Source of the DNA: Eledone cirrhosa
Lineage: Eukaryota; Mollusca; Cephalopoda; Octopoda; Eledonidae
Assembly (NCBI GenBank): GCA_964016885.1
Contig: OZ024744.1
Location: forward strand, 67,373,051-67,437,050
Length of the DNA: 64,000 bases
Reading direction: 5' to 3'
Below the pieces are notes generated by a model. It was not told the DNA's origin, searched no databases, and saw only the letters and a list, made by a program, of their open reading frames with translations. The position numbers and the translations under genes were made by a program. Shown here piece after piece: positions 1 to 11,100 of this stretch. Each line of letters opens with the position of its first letter. The first letter of the stretch is position 1.

Positions 1-35
1 CTAACCAGTTTCAAACTGAATCCATCCTGATTTAT

Positions 36-41
36 ATATAC

Positions 42-75
<34 letters not shown>

Positions 76-184
76 ATGTGTATGTGTGTGTGTGAAAGAG
101 AGAGAGAGGGAGAAAGAGAGAGCGAGAGAGCGAGAGGGAGAGAGAGAGAGAGAGAGAGAGAGGGGAGAGAGAGAGAGAGAGAGT
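36..184. repeat. Compound microsatellite (TA)n-(TG)n-(GA)n
   Basis: Three adjoining simple repeats run from TA through TG to a long GA/GAGAGA tract. Apparent reading frames across it (Ser/Leu and Thr/His runs) are translations of the repeat, not genes. The next 340 bases, up to the SINE at 523, hold nothing I recognise. Confidence 0.95.
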
Positions 185-522
185 CTGTGAATACAAAAAT
201 AAATAAAATCCAATTCTAATATATATTTTCATATGTATGAAAGGCATCAGCTATAGCAAGACTAAGTACAGTACTTTACTTCAATTATATAGTGTTGAAT
301 TTTAAAATCGAATACTTTGGCTTAATTTAACAGGAGTCATCGCAGCTTTGATCATAGACCTTACCTGAGGCTCAACAACAACAGAGCCACTGCTGCTTAC
401 AGCAGAGAGTGATCATCCTGTAGTATTTACTTAGAGCTAGGCCGACTTAGCTATAAACATGTTACAACGCCTACAATAAGACACGAACTGCCGAACTATC
501 AATTGGTTGGTGAATTGGCAGT

Positions 523-705
523 ATCGGTAGAGAGTCGAATATGCTCTCCAGCATAGTTACGTCCCTTTACAATGTGAGTTCAAATACCGCCGAGGTTAAC
601 TTTGCCTTTCATCTTTACGGGCTCGATTAAATAAAGTACCAGTAATGTACTGGGTAATTGCTGGCCTTGTGCCAAAAGTAGAAACAATTATATTATTAAT
701 CTGGC
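523..705 (+). mobile_element. tRNA-derived SINE, family 1 (cephalopod-type)
   Basis: The head 'GGCAGTATCGGTAGAGAGTC' resembles a tRNA A box and 'GAGTTCAAATACCGCC' a B box. They are followed by the conserved body 'GTTAACTTTGCCTTTCATC' and the tail 'GCTGGCCTTGTGCC...AGAAACAATTAT'. At least a dozen further copies in the window share this body. The copy is nearly full length and diverged (CTCGATTAAATAAAG instead of GTCGATAAAATAAAG). Confidence 0.85.
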
Positions 706-1312
706 CATAAGCAATCTGTCTCTTTCTTTCTTTTACTAGCTCACTCTTTCATTCTCTTTCATTTTCTTTCTTTATCTTTCTTTCAGTCTCCTTCTTTCTC
801 TCTTTTCTTCCTCTCTCTCCCTCCTCATCTCTCCCCCCTCTCTCTCTCTTTACTGTTCCCCTATCTCTAAATATCTCTCCCCCTTCCCATCTCTAAATAT
901 CTCTCTCTCCCCATTCCCATCTCTAAATATCTTTCCTTCTACCACTCTCTCTCTCCCCATCCTAATCTCTAAATATATTTCCCTCTCTCTCTCACCTGTC
1001 TTTCACCACTTCTTTTTCTCTCTTTCTTTCAGTCTTCTTCATTTACACCCTCTCTCCCCCTCCCCCGTCTCTATATATCTCTCCCTCACTCTCTCTCCCT
1101 CCTGCCCTCGCTAACTATCTCTCCCTATCCCATCTCTAACTATCCCCCCTTCCACCACCCTGCCCCCCCATTCCCCCTCTCTCCTCCACCCCTTCCCCAT
1201 CTCTAAATATCTCTTCCTCCTCTCTCTCCCTCCCTCATATCTAACTATCTCTCATCTCTAAATATCCCCCTCTCTCTCCTCCACACTTCCCCTTCTCTTC
1301 TCCACAAAATCT
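706..1312. repeat. Polypyrimidine (CT-rich) tract
   Basis: About 600 bases are almost only C and T on the plus strand, with a recurring unit like 'CATCTCTAAATATCTCTC'. It is a degenerate minisatellite-like low-complexity block. The small minus-strand ORF near its end is a by-product of composition. From 1313 to 2031 the sequence is AT-rich with short homopolymers and no recognisable feature. Confidence 0.85.
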
Positions 1313-2031
1313 CCAAATCTCTAAATTTGACACGCTAAAATGCAGCACGTTAAAGAGAAAGAGAAAGTAAATCATGATAGCTATCAAAACATATATGTTG
1401 TTCAAGAGTATAAATAAACAAGCCAGACTGTAAACATACAATTTAAACTATTTGCTTTCTTGATTATTGTGCAATTAAATGCTTTATCGATTGAAACGGT
1501 ATAACTGTAAACATTGATTAGAGCCATTAGGTAAATCTAGTTATAACAAAATATCAGCTCAGGTAGCAGTTTCTCGCCATTTCCTGGCAATGAGCAATGC
1601 AATTTCTAAGCAATAAAACATATTCGAACAGAAACCGCACATTCTCTGTAAAAAAAAAGAAGAAAACAATCTTCATTTATTCAGGAGTCACATTCTGATT
1701 AGAAGATAAAATAACGTATTGATTAACAATTAAGTTAGTTGGTTTTAGAATATCTTTGAGATCTTTGAAATTATATAATTTCATCGTGAAAGTAATATTG
1801 AATACTGATTATCTGGGTTAAAAAAGAAAAAAAAAAGATTAGTCGCTTTTTGTTGTTGTTGTTGTTTTAAAATATAAATTGCCACTTCAAAGATCAACAT
1901 GGGGTTCTAATCATTACAGTTTAATTATCTTTACAGGATGTACAAGTGTTCACTTAGCCGTATTCTAAAATAATTTGAAATTTAAAACTCCCAAAGTGAA
2001 CATATTGGTCTGCTGACAACAGAATGTTGAG

Positions 2032-2050
2032 ATTATTATTATTATTATTA
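2032..2050. repeat. (ATT)n microsatellite, 3' junction of Dong-like A1
   Basis: A short ATT run lies directly beside the conserved 3' end of a minus-strand Dong-like element. Read in the element's sense it is an (AAT)n tail after its terminal 'GCAACTGTAAT'. Confidence 0.85.
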
Positions 2051-3178
2051 CAGTTGCATTTATCTTGCTTTATGTTCATACGAGTTATTACCAAGTCACA
2101 ACCAGTGACCTCAAGAGACAACAGGGTCCGCCATGTTCAAGAAAGAACATACACACTCACACATGCATCTTTAGGTGTTTAGACTTGTGATGTACTTATA
2201 TTGACAGAATCTTCCTTAGTATATAGGCAGTTCCCATTAGTACTATCTTTTGTATTTCTCCTATACGCGGGTTTCCTGGGATTTGCGATAAGTAATTATT
2301 AGACCCCTTAGGTATCATTCCTAGAGCGCCTACAACCACTGGTATTGTTTTAGTTCTCAACTTCCACATTTTTCCAATTTCTATCTCCAGGTCCTTATAC
2401 TTGCTCAATTTTTCAAATGTTTTTTATAGATACATTCTTGTCTATTGTAACGGACATATCAATTAGCAGGCATACCCTCTTTTTAAAGTCCTTCAGTACT
2501 ATATCAGGTCTATTTGTATCTATTTTTCGGTCTGTTTGGATGCTAAAGTTCCACAAGATTGAGATGTGATCTTTTTCAAGTACGGGAGGTGGTTGATGCT
2601 CCCACCAATTCTTTTGATGGGGCAGGTCAAAAGGCTTATACATTATCCAATGTATGTGTTGTGCAGCTCTGTCGTGCCTGTTTAAGTATTCGGTTGGAGT
2701 TATAGGACTGCACATTGAAATTATATGATCAATGGTCTCTGGTTGTTTTTTACATACACGGCATAATGGGTTGATCCATTTTTTATTATGTTGGCTTGAT
2801 AATTTTTTGTTGGCAGACACTGATCTTGTGCTGATATAATCAGTCCTTCAATCTCCGATTCCAGTCCAGAGGATGCCAACCACTGATGGATTAAAGTTTT
2901 GTCAAAATCAGGATTGTTAGCTCTTTCTGGGTATTTTGCATACAGAGGATTTTCTTGCCATTTCTTAGCCAGTTTCTGTAGCAGTTCTTTTTTTGCAGTT
3001 ACTTTTACCTGCTTTGCTTTTTCTGTGTTTTTCATTTCAGCAGTAAATAGAACTTCTGAAATTTGTAGTTCATTATTGTATCTTTGTGCATCTTGTGTAA
3101 TGGAGTATGATCTTTTGATGCTTTCATGTTTCAAAACGAGTTTGAATCATCCAATCATGTGATTCCCTTAGATATGAC
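2051..3178 (-). mobile_element. R4/Dong-like non-LTR retrotransposon A1, 5'-truncated
   Basis: This minus-strand copy keeps only the C-terminal part of the ORF and the 3' UTR. Its 3' terminal 150 bases are nearly the same as in four other copies (3264, 3693, 11864, 18749). The 5' breakpoint near 3176 opens directly into (ATT)n. This is the usual product of incomplete reverse transcription inside a microsatellite target. Confidence 0.8.
2196..3134 (-). pseudogene. Broken C-terminal part of Dong-like ORF (zinc motif and endonuclease)
   Basis: Three overlapping minus-strand frames (70, 135 and 137 residues) together match the last third of the 943-residue ORF at 12271-15102. Visible are the CCHC motif 'CRVCKKQPETIDHIISMC' and the endonuclease block 'RPDIVLKDFKKRVCLLIDMS', whose P-D...D residues are the typical restriction-like endonuclease core. 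At least two frameshifts separate the pieces, and the RT domain is absent because of 5' truncation. The copy cannot make a working protein. The family normally nicks target DNA with this C-terminal nuclease and primes reverse transcription there. Confidence 0.8.
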
Positions 3179-3182
3179 AATC

Positions 3183-3262
<80 letters not shown>
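3179..3262. repeat. (ATT)n microsatellite, about 28 units
   Basis: A nearly pure ATT array lies between the 5' breakpoint of Dong-like A1 and the 3' end of Dong-like A2. Asn-rich and Leu-rich ORFs over it are repeat translations. Confidence 0.95.
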
Positions 3263-3263
3263 A

Positions 3264-3676
3264 TTACAGTTGCATTTATCTTGCTTTATGTTCATACGAG
3301 TTATCACCAAGTCACAACCAGTGACCTCAAAAGACAACAAGGTCCGCCATGTTCAAGAAAGAACATACATACACACACATGCATCTTTAGGTGTTTAGAC
3401 TTGTGATGTACTTATATTGACAGAATCTTCCTTAGTATATGGGCAGTTCCCATTAGTACTATCTTTTGTATTTCTCATACACGCGGGTTTCCTGGGATTT
3501 GGGATAAGTAATCATTAGACCCCTTAGGTATCATTCCTAGAGCGCCTACAACCACTGGTATTGTTTTAGTTCTCAATTTCTACATTTTTCCAATTTCTAT
3601 CTCCAGGTCCTTATACTTTCTCAATTTTTAAATGTTTTTTATAGATACATTCTTGTCTATTGGAACGGACATATCA
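3264..3676 (-). mobile_element. R4/Dong-like A2, short 5'-truncated copy
   Basis: About 410 bases hold the 3' UTR and the last ~80 codons of the Dong-like A ORF on the minus strand. Truncation occurs in the codons for the 'DMSVPIDKN' segment, where (ATT)n resumes at 3677. It carries no complete domain. Confidence 0.8.
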
Positions 3677-3692
3677 ATTATTATTATTATAA

Positions 3693-4233
3693 TTACAGTT
3701 GCATTTATCTTGCTTTATGTTCATACGAGTTATCACCAAGTCACAACCAGTGACCTCAAGAGACAACAAGGTCCGCCATGTTCAAGAAAGAACATACATA
3801 TTCACACATGCATCTTTAGTGTTTAGACTTGTGATGTACTTATATTGACAGAAACTTCCTTAGTATATGGGCAGTTCCCATTAATACTATCTTTTGTATT
3901 TCTCCTATACGCAGGTTTTCTGGGATTTGCGATATGTAATCATTAGACCCCTTAGGTATCATTCCCAGAGCGCCTACAACCACTGGTATTGTTTTAGTTC
4001 TCAATTTCCACATTTTTCCAATTTCTATCTCCAGGTCCTTATACGTGCTCAATTTTTCAAATGCTTTTATAGATACATTCTTGTCTATTGGAACAGACAT
4101 ATCAATTAGCAGGCATACCCTCTTTTGAAAGTCCTTCAATATTATATCAGGTCTGTTTGCATCTATTTTTCGGTCTGTTTGGATGCTAAAGTTCCACAAG
4201 ATTGAGATGTGATCTTTTTCAAGTATGGGAGGT
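3693..4233 (-). mobile_element. R4/Dong-like A3, 5'-truncated copy
   Basis: This is another minus-strand copy, with a short (ATT)n at 3677-3692 on its 3' side and (ATT)n at 4234-4257 on its 5' side. It encodes the C-terminal 119 residues in one frame (3840-4199), from 'MWNFSIQTDRKIDANRPDI' through the Asp-containing 'LLIDMSVPIDKN' to the family terminus '...HILRKFLSI'. The endonuclease core is therefore complete here, but RT and zinc motif are missing. Confidence 0.8.
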
Positions 4234-4260
4234 GATTATTATTATTATTATTATTATTGT
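4234..4260. repeat. (ATT)n microsatellite between Dong-like A3 and B1
   Basis: An ATT run grading into 'GTTATTGTTATT' separates two different minus-strand elements. The same 'TTGTTATTGTTATTCC' transition is present at the 3' end of the B2 copy near 16634, so the GTT/ATT part belongs to the B 3' end. Confidence 0.85.
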
Positions 4261-5877
4261 TATTGTTATTCCTTGAATCTCAGTCATTGATGTTGGTTAA
4301 CTGGAAAGTCCGTTGGATTGAATATCAAGCCACTACCTGCAGCCTCAGATATTCAGGACGTATCGGAGGGTTCTTGCCGTTCCAAGCAAGCATGCCTTTT
4401 GAAGCGTTCCAAAAAGCGTGGAGGGGCCGATTTTCTTTAACCATCCCTGGAAACCTTTGGAGATAGTCCCCAGTGCGCCTATGACAATCGGGATCACTTT
4501 GACTTCATGGCAGTTCCAAATCCTTTTCACCTCCCACTTTAGGTCCTGGTATCGGTTAATTTTCTCCCTCTCCTTCTCTTGCACTCTCGTGTCGAACGGG
4601 CAGGCCACATCCACAATCAGGCACGATCTTTTTTCTTTGTCCACAACCACCAGGTCAGGTCTATTGTGTTCCAGTTTTTTGTCCGTCTGTATCCTAAAAT
4701 CCCACAGCACCTTCACCTGACTGTTCTCCATCACCGCCTCTGGCCTATGCTCATACCATTTCTCAGAATGTGGTAGATTGTTTACTTTGCACAGGTGCCA
4801 GTGGATCACCCTGCCCATCACATCGTGTCTCCAGCCCTTATAGTGGGTCTGGGCTAGGTGTTTACACTCGGACACAATGTGAGCCACAGTCTCCTCTCTC
4901 TCTCCACAGATCCTGCACAGTGGGCTAGCCTCCTCCTTGTAGATATGGTGCTTCAACCACTTCGTTTTGAGGGCCTGCTCCTGCGCAGCCATTAGCATTC
5001 CTTCTGTAGCCTTTTTGAGGTCTCCTCTTCTCAACCAGTTCCATGTCTGTGGATCTCTAAATTCAGTTTTCTCAAAGAAGGTACTATGAAGGGATTTTCC
5101 CTTAAGGCTGCTCTTCCTCCTTGATGTTATTTCCTCCTTGGATATCCCCTGGCCTACTGTCCCCTCCTTCAGTACAGCTCTGAGCATTGGCTCCTTACTA
5201 TAGGTCACGTATTTGTATAGGTTGTTTTTCTCCATCTGAACACAGTCCTCTATGCTGATAAGACCTCTTCCACCCTCAGATCTCCTTAGGTAGAGTCTAT
5301 CGACATCACTCCTCTTGTGGAACATGTTGTAGATAGTCAATAGCTTCCTAGTCTTCCTATCCATTTCTTTTTGTTCAGCAACATTCCATCTCAGAATTCC
5401 CGCACTGTACCTAATAATAGACACAGCTCGGGAATTTACTGCGCTTATGGCATTTCTGCTGTTCAGATGTGACTTCAATACGCTCCTTACTCTCCGAATG
5501 TATTCAGTTCTTAACAATTCCTTCATTTTTTTGTTCTTTATGCCATCAGCCTCCAGAACGCCCAAATACTTGTATCCTTCCTCAGAGTCAATTTCCTTTA
5601 TCATCTCACCTGTTGGTATCTGGATCCCGTTACTTCTGCTCAACCTACCCCTCCTCATCACAATGACTCCACATTTACCAATACCAAACTGCATACATAT
5701 ATCACTGCTGAAAATACGGACAGTGTCAACAAGCACATCCAACTCCTTCTCACTTTTCCCGAAGAGCTTAAGATCGTCCATGAAGAGGAGGTGATTGATG
5801 GTAAGCTCTCCCCTTCCCAACTTGTATCCTGCTCTCACTTTTCGCAGCATAATGGTCAAGGGCATCAGGGCAAGGAC
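4261..5877 (-). mobile_element. R4/Dong-like non-LTR retrotransposon B1, 5'-truncated
   Basis: This belongs to a second Dong-like family, distinct from A at sequence level but with the same domain order. It is almost identical to the copy at 16638-18677; I count only about four to six differences over 1.6 kb. Truncation at 5877 passes directly into (ATT)n. The near identity implies recent retrotransposition or a recent duplication. Confidence 0.85.
4345..5865 (-). CDS. Dong-like B ORF, C-terminal 506 residues (partial RT, CCHC, restriction-like endonuclease)
   Basis: The product is the C-terminal part of a single-ORF retrotransposon polyprotein. It begins inside the RT domain after motif B. 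Motif C is '[13 protein letters not shown]', with FMDD instead of the commoner YMDD/YADD, near residues 24-36. '[13 protein letters not shown]' follows as the motif D/E region. A zinc motif '[18 protein letters not shown]' (C-x2-C-x7-H-x4-C) lies in the last third. The restriction-like endonuclease core '[20 protein letters not shown]' follows. The frame has no stop. The first Met is only the first one after the (ATT)n junction, because the true N-terminus (Myb-like domain and RT motifs 0-B) is lost by 5' truncation. It could not reverse-transcribe: the motif A aspartate lies upstream of the break. Confidence 0.85.
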   Translation of the reverse strand: MPLTIMLRKVRAGYKLGRGELTINHLLFMDDLKLFGKSEKELDVLVDTVRIFSSDICMQFGIGKCGVIVMRRGRLSRSNGIQIPTGEMIKEIDSEEGYKYLGVLEADGIKNKKMKELLRTEYIRRVRSVLKSHLNSRNAISAVNSRAVSIIRYSAGILRWNVAEQKEMDRKTRKLLTIYNMFHKRSDVDRLYLRRSEGGRGLISIEDCVQMEKNNLYKYVTYSKEPMLRAVLKEGTVGQGISKEEITSRRKSSLKGKSLHSTFFEKTEFRDPQTWNWLRRGDLKKATEGMLMAAQEQALKTKWLKHHIYKEEASPLCRICGEREETVAHIVSECKHLAQTHYKGWRHDVMGRVIHWHLCKVNNLPHSEKWYEHRPEAVMENSQVKVLWDFRIQTDKKLEHNRPDLVVVDKEKRSCLIVDVACPFDTRVQEKEREKINRYQDLKWEVKRIWNCHEVKVIPIVIGALGTISKGFQGWLKKIGPSTLFGTLQKACLLGTARTLRYVLNI

Positions 5878-5878
5878 A

Positions 5879-5932
<54 letters not shown>
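5878..5932. repeat. (ATT)n microsatellite, about 18 units
   Basis: A pure ATT array joins the truncated 5' side of Dong-like B1 (minus) to the intact 5' end of Tx1-A1 (plus). Confidence 0.95.
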
Positions 5933-6080
5933 GGCGACCTACGTAGTAAATCGTATCATCGTGAGCTCCGCAAAGGTTTGTTATTTCCGTTTGTTAAAAA
6001 TTGCCATTTATGGAAAATTTTTATTGTTAACCATATATAAGCGCACATACATTGTTTTCCGAAAAGGACACCCAAAAATA

Positions 6081-6098
6081 TTGGGGCCTTGTGCCCAA
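6081..6098 (+). promoter_or_regulatory. Putative 5' UTR hairpin before ORF1 of Tx1-A1
   Basis: 'TTGGGGCCTTGTGCCCAA' can fold as TTGGG(G)C / GCCCAA. It lies 43 bases before the ORF1 start. Hairpins of different sequence sit at the same place in Tx1-A2, Tx1-B1 and Tx1-C1. Its role is not known; effects on translation or RNA packaging are only possibilities. Confidence 0.45.
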
Positions 6099-6140
6099 AA
6101 TTTAAACTTTTATTATTATCAAAAAATTTCTTTGAAAAAA

Positions 6141-8137
6141 ATGGCTAATTAACCTCTGCACCAAGCAGCTGAAAGCCTTCCTCACAAATTAACACCTCAC
6201 ACCGACACCACCATTGTAAATGTTACTACGTTTGCCAACACTACAAAAAATATAAGCAGTAGCAATATTTTAAATTTGTCTCAGGCAGACATTCATTTCC
6301 CGCCATTACCAATGACTGCAGGTGTTAAAGCCTCCACCACCACCACCAGCGCGACAACCACCACCCCCACCACCACCGCGACAACAGAAACAAAAGAAGA
6401 AAAAAATAAATTAACTCGTGATGTCGAAATGAAATCAAGCAAAATGGACTCTTCCCCACCAAAGACGACTGACGTCACCACCACCACAACTGAAACTAAA
6501 ATTAATATTAACACAAGTAACGATAGCAACAACAACAACAATGACATTATAAAAACCACCCTCAGTTTTGCCAGAGTAGCAAAACAGTTCGAAGCATTTA
6601 CGGTAACTCAGGAGGATTTAGAAAATGCCAAACAAATGGTAAAGAAAGATGGGTACAGGGTCAGCCTCATCCCCCCCCCACTAATAAAATGAAGCATCGG
6701 CGCCTATGCACCGTGTCGTATCGAACAATAAATGTAAAATCGCGCCGAGTGGAACGGGCATCCGAGTCCCAAATCCAAAAAGCTTTGGGACATGTGTGGG
6801 CAAGAAAAACCCACATTAGACGTGGGCAGAAGTATGGAACCGTGGACGTGTTCTTTGAAACACCAGAGGAGGCTAGAGAACACTCCAAGGCCCCATTAAG
6901 AAGTGACGACTTCACACTCGTCCCAAGCTATTGTGGCCAGAGACTCGTAAAGATCAGGGTGACCCACGTTCCACCGGCCATCGAAATTCCCTGGCTAATA
7001 GCGGCCGTCCTCGCCGGCATCGAAGCCAACACAAAAATAATAGCAATAGCAAAAGAAAAGCAGGAGAACTGGTCCGGATCTGGGATGGAGCTCCTGATCC
7101 AAGCGGACCAAAAAAGCATTGAGGAGATCCCAGAGGTAATAGACCTCACTGACGGCAGCCACCTCACGGTAATTGTCGAGGGCAGAAGACCTAGGTGTGT
7201 CGTTTGTGGTGAAGGAACCCACCTAAGGGCTTTCTGCCCTCAGGCTAAAAGGTTGAGGCCATCTCTCCTACCCACCCCAGTGACACAACCATCAACACCA
7301 CCAGTAGCAGAGATGGCAGCAACAACTGTAGCAGCAACAACAGAAGCAACCATAACAGCAACAATCCCAGCAACAGTAGCAAAACCAACACCACCACCAC
7401 CACCAGTAAAACCAACACCACCACCACTCAACGCTTCAGAACTAGCACCAGCGCCTACACCATCCACCACGCCACAACCAAAACTAACGCCTGTGGAGGA
7501 TTTTCCACTCCCCGGCCTATCACAACCGGAGACAGATTGTGACGACGAGGAGTGGGAAACGATATCCGGAAAAAAAAAAAGAAACCCAAAAAGAAAAAAT
7601 TCTCTTCCTTCCCCCTCCAAAAACAAAATACAGAGGGAAACAAATAAATTAAGAAACAAAAAAGTTAGGACAGATATGCCACCATCCACACCAGCATCAC
7701 CAACGCCATCAACCCAAACACCAACACCATCACCATCATTAACCCCAACACCACCATCACCTACACCACAAAAGTCACCAAAATGCGAAACAGAAACAAA
7801 CCCACAACAAACGCAAACAAAACAAAACAACCAAAACGATACACACTACACAGCATTAAATTTGAACAACAAGCAATTATTACACTACATCCAACACAAC
7901 ACCAGCATCACAGAAAAAGACTACACAACAACCCCAAAATTCACACCACCTCCACACATACAAATCACTCGCATCACACAAAAAACGAACATGACACTAA
8001 AAAGAAAATTCCCCAAACACATCGGAGACTTCCGACAAGCACTCTCCAGGAGGATTTATAAGGACATCCTTCCTGAGGAGGCCACAAGCAGTGAAAAGGA
8101 TGGAAAAACCGTCCTTTCCCTACGAGAAGTAAGGTAA
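6141..8137 (+). pseudogene. Tx1-A1 ORF1, zinc-knuckle RNA-binding protein, broken
   Basis: By alignment with Tx1-A2 the start is the ATG at 6141, but codon 4 is TAA. The frame stays open afterwards (Met at 6276) until a shift at a run of nine C (6671-6679), after which the protein continues in the frame beginning 6689. Segments in order are a Thr/Asn-rich N-terminus, a conserved middle ('LCTVSYRTINVKSRRVERAS', 'TVDVFFETPEEAREHS', 'TLVPSYCGQRLVKIRVTHVP'), one CCHC knuckle 'CVVCGEGTHLRAFC', a Pro/Thr/Lys-rich linker and a conserved C-terminal block near 'LKRKFPKHIGDFRQALS'. The middle block may be an RRM-like fold (inference). ORF1 proteins of this clade are thought to coat the element RNA. Two lesions make this copy inactive as it stands. 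Confidence 0.8.
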
Positions 8138-8139
8138 GT
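8131..8139 (+). promoter_or_regulatory. Conserved AAGGTAAGT at the ORF1/ORF2 junction
   Basis: This splice-donor-like nonamer overlaps the ORF1 stop codon (TAA lies inside it) and is followed by a pyrimidine-rich stretch up to the ORF2 ATG. The same word stands at the same place in all six Tx1-like copies that retain this junction. See findings. Confidence 0.5.
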
Positions 8140-8171
8140 AGTCTTTCCCATCTTTTCCACTCCTTTTCAAC

Positions 8172-11100
8172 ATGACCTCACTCAGAATAGGCAGCATAAA
8201 TGCGCGTGGCTTGGGGTCGTCATGGAAGCAGGGCCACCTGCTCAACGACCTCAGGTCACTAAACATAGATGTAGTGGCCATCAGCGAGACCAGAATCTCC
8301 GAGGCACAGGCTTTCGCACCGATCTTCGGCGGCTACGATGTGTACGCATCTCCCAGCCGTCCGGGATCGGGGGGAAGAGTTACTGTGCTTTTTCGGAGAG
8401 GTTTGGATCTTGCCATACGGGCCATCTTCCTGGACCCAGAAGGTAAGTTGGTGGTGCTGGACGTGACCAGCGGAGACGGCCAAGCTTTCAGGTTAGTGGC
8501 CGTCTATGCCCCGACAGGAGCAGGGCGGCCTGATTTCTTCCGGCGTCTGGGGACCTTTCTTGGAACGTCCCGCTCTTTAGTGTTAGTGGGCGACTGGAAC
8601 GGGATCTTAGATGCACGCTGGGATTGTGTGGGATTAGTGGATAGGGAAGGAGGGTGCAAGAGTCTCACCAACCTGCTCAGATGTTTTGAACTGTCTGACA
8701 GGTACCGAATGGATTTCCCGAATGTACCAATGTGGACTTGGACAAATCGCATAGGGTCATCCAGATCATATCTAGATAGAGTATTTTGTAGGGAAATAGA
8801 TAGCTCTAGCATAGGCTGTCCACAATTCAAGATAGTCAGCTACACGGACCACAAATTCGTGATCTGTGTGCTTGACTTAGATAGGCTTCATAGACGAGGA
8901 CCCGGCTACTGGAAGCTAAACGCGTCCTTACCAGCGCGCAAGGCCTACAGAGACCGGATTAGCGAACTAGTTAAGTGGGCGTTGACGGGGGCCATCGTCA
9001 ACAACAAGTGGTGGTTTGCTCTGAAAAGAGCAATTAGAATAGAGTCCATTAGGTTTAGTAAGACTTTAGCAATAGAGAAAAATAGAGCAGAGGGAGAATT
9101 AGTTAGAAAATTAGATGAGGCGCTTAGCAAAGGCATCGCGACCGACGTACTTGCGGTGAAATTGGCCCTTGACCAATTCTTCAATGCAAAGCACGAAGGC
9201 TGCGTTGTCAGAGGTAGGGTGCGTGCTCTCAGACACGAGGGGACGAAAGCCGTTCAATGGGCCCGAGTGGCGGAGGCGCGTCGTGGCAACAAAGCCACGA
9301 TCCGGTCTTTGGTGGACCACGACGGGCGCATGCTACTCGATCCCGGGCAAATGTGTGAAGCTTTTCAGCGACACTTCGCTCAACTGTTCGGGGGCAGTGG
9401 CGGGCTGGTTCGAGGGATGGACTTTAGTGTCTACCTCGACGGACTGCCGCGGCTTTCGGCCACTGAGGCGGAGTGTTGCGAAAAGCCGATAAGAACCGCT
9501 GAAGTACGGGATGCAATGACTAGTTGCACAAGGGGTAAATCGCCTGGTTTGGATGGTCTGCCCTATGAACTTTACGTACAAATGCCAAACTTGTTCGGAG
9601 GCCTCTTGGCGGACGTCTACTGCAACTGGCAACAGAACGGGAGAATTCCCAGCTCTGTTAGCCGAGGAGCGGTGGCGCTGCTGAGAAAGGATCCGAACAA
9701 GGGGGATAACATAGATAATTTTAGGCCCATAACTCTGCTAAACACAGAGTTCAATATTTTGGCCAAGGTGCTAGCAAAGAGGTTGGCGCTTGTCGTTGGT
9801 GGTCTGGTGGGAGAGGCACAGACATGCGCCATTCCCGACAGATCCATCCACGACAACCTCCACCTCATGCGATACATCGTAGAGAGGGTAGCTAGGGAAC
9901 CTGGCACGGGTGTTTCTTTGATCAATTTAGATCAGTCGAAAGCCTTCGATAGGGTCGACCATCGTTACCTAGCGGCAGTCCTGAGAGCGGCTGGCTTTGG
10001 GCCTTTCATCAGAGGCTGGATCGCTGCCATGCACAGCGACATCTGCTCTGTAGTGAGAGTGAACGGTCACCTTTCGGAACCGTTCAACATCATGCGCTCG
10101 GTCCGCCAAGGATGTCCCCTCTCGTCCCTATTGTACGTATTGACTCTCGAGCTATTACTGCACAAACTGGAGACGTTGAGGGGGGTCCCGCGCGAACTAG
10201 GATGCGGAAGATCCGTGTCAGCATATGCCGACGATGTCACCGTAGTGGTGTCGAACGCCAAACACATCGAGGCTATCGGCACTACACTAAGAGAATACGA
10301 AGCGGTGACAGGAGCAATGATCAACCAGGAAAAGTCAGTGGGCCTGCAGCTCGGCACCTGGAGAGGCAGGTCCATGCCGTCCAACAGCGTCGTCGGGCGC
10401 TGGACGGACGGACCGGTTAAATTGCTAGGGTTCTGGTTCGGTCCAGACCTCCAGACGGACAAATACTGGGACGAGGTGACGAGCAGGGTGGCTTCTCTCA
10501 ACCAGAAATGGGCCGAGAGGCAGCTATCCCTGAAAGGTCGAGCGGAGGTGGCTAACGCGTACATCGCTTCCGTCATCTACTACCGCCTGACCATCGTACC
10601 TTGTCCTAAGCCCCGCCTGACTGCGCTGGAGCGTTTGCTCTTTCGCTTCTTGTGGAAGGGACGCGCTCCGATGGTCAGGCGGTCCATCTGCTGTCAACAC
10701 CCGCTACGTGGAGGGCTGGGCATGCCGTGGCTGATGATGCGCAGACACGCGCTCAGGCTACGACATCTCCACCTCTTCCTCGACGGTGATCAGGTGTGGT
10801 CGCCGTTTGCTAGACACGTTTTTCCCCAGCTCGTCTCCTTGACGGAACTGCAGTCCTGGGTCAAGCGAAGACCGAGAGGGAGCGCTTGGAGACTGGAATG
10901 TCTTCAGGCGCATACAGCCCTCGACCAATCGGGCAATGTGATCGGTGGAAACTCCACCTTGGCGTTCTATAGGGGATTAGTGGAGGGGAAGAGCGACGAC
11001 GTACTTGGAGAAACTCTAGGCGTCGACGAAAATCAACTAGCCAATCTCTTCGGAAGGACTTTCGGGCCGGGGCCTATGGACAACTTCCAGAAATCCCTGG

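Noticed and set aside
1..247. Two small ORFs rich in Ser/Leu and Thr/His
   Set aside because: They are translations of (GA)n and (TG)n repeats.
3126..3398. Leu- or Asn-homopolymer ORFs over ATT tracts (also near 5795, 18597, 11655)
   Set aside because: They arise from the (ATT)n microsatellite and have no conserved flank.
4257..4776. Plus-strand ORFs opposite the Dong-like B coding region (also 5447-5794, 16795-17153, 17824-18171)
   Set aside because: Shadow frames. The minus strand carries recognisable RT, zinc and endonuclease motifs.
7240..7830. Minus-strand 196-residue Gly/Val-rich ORF
   Set aside because: Antisense of the Pro/Thr-rich linker of Tx1-A1 ORF1.
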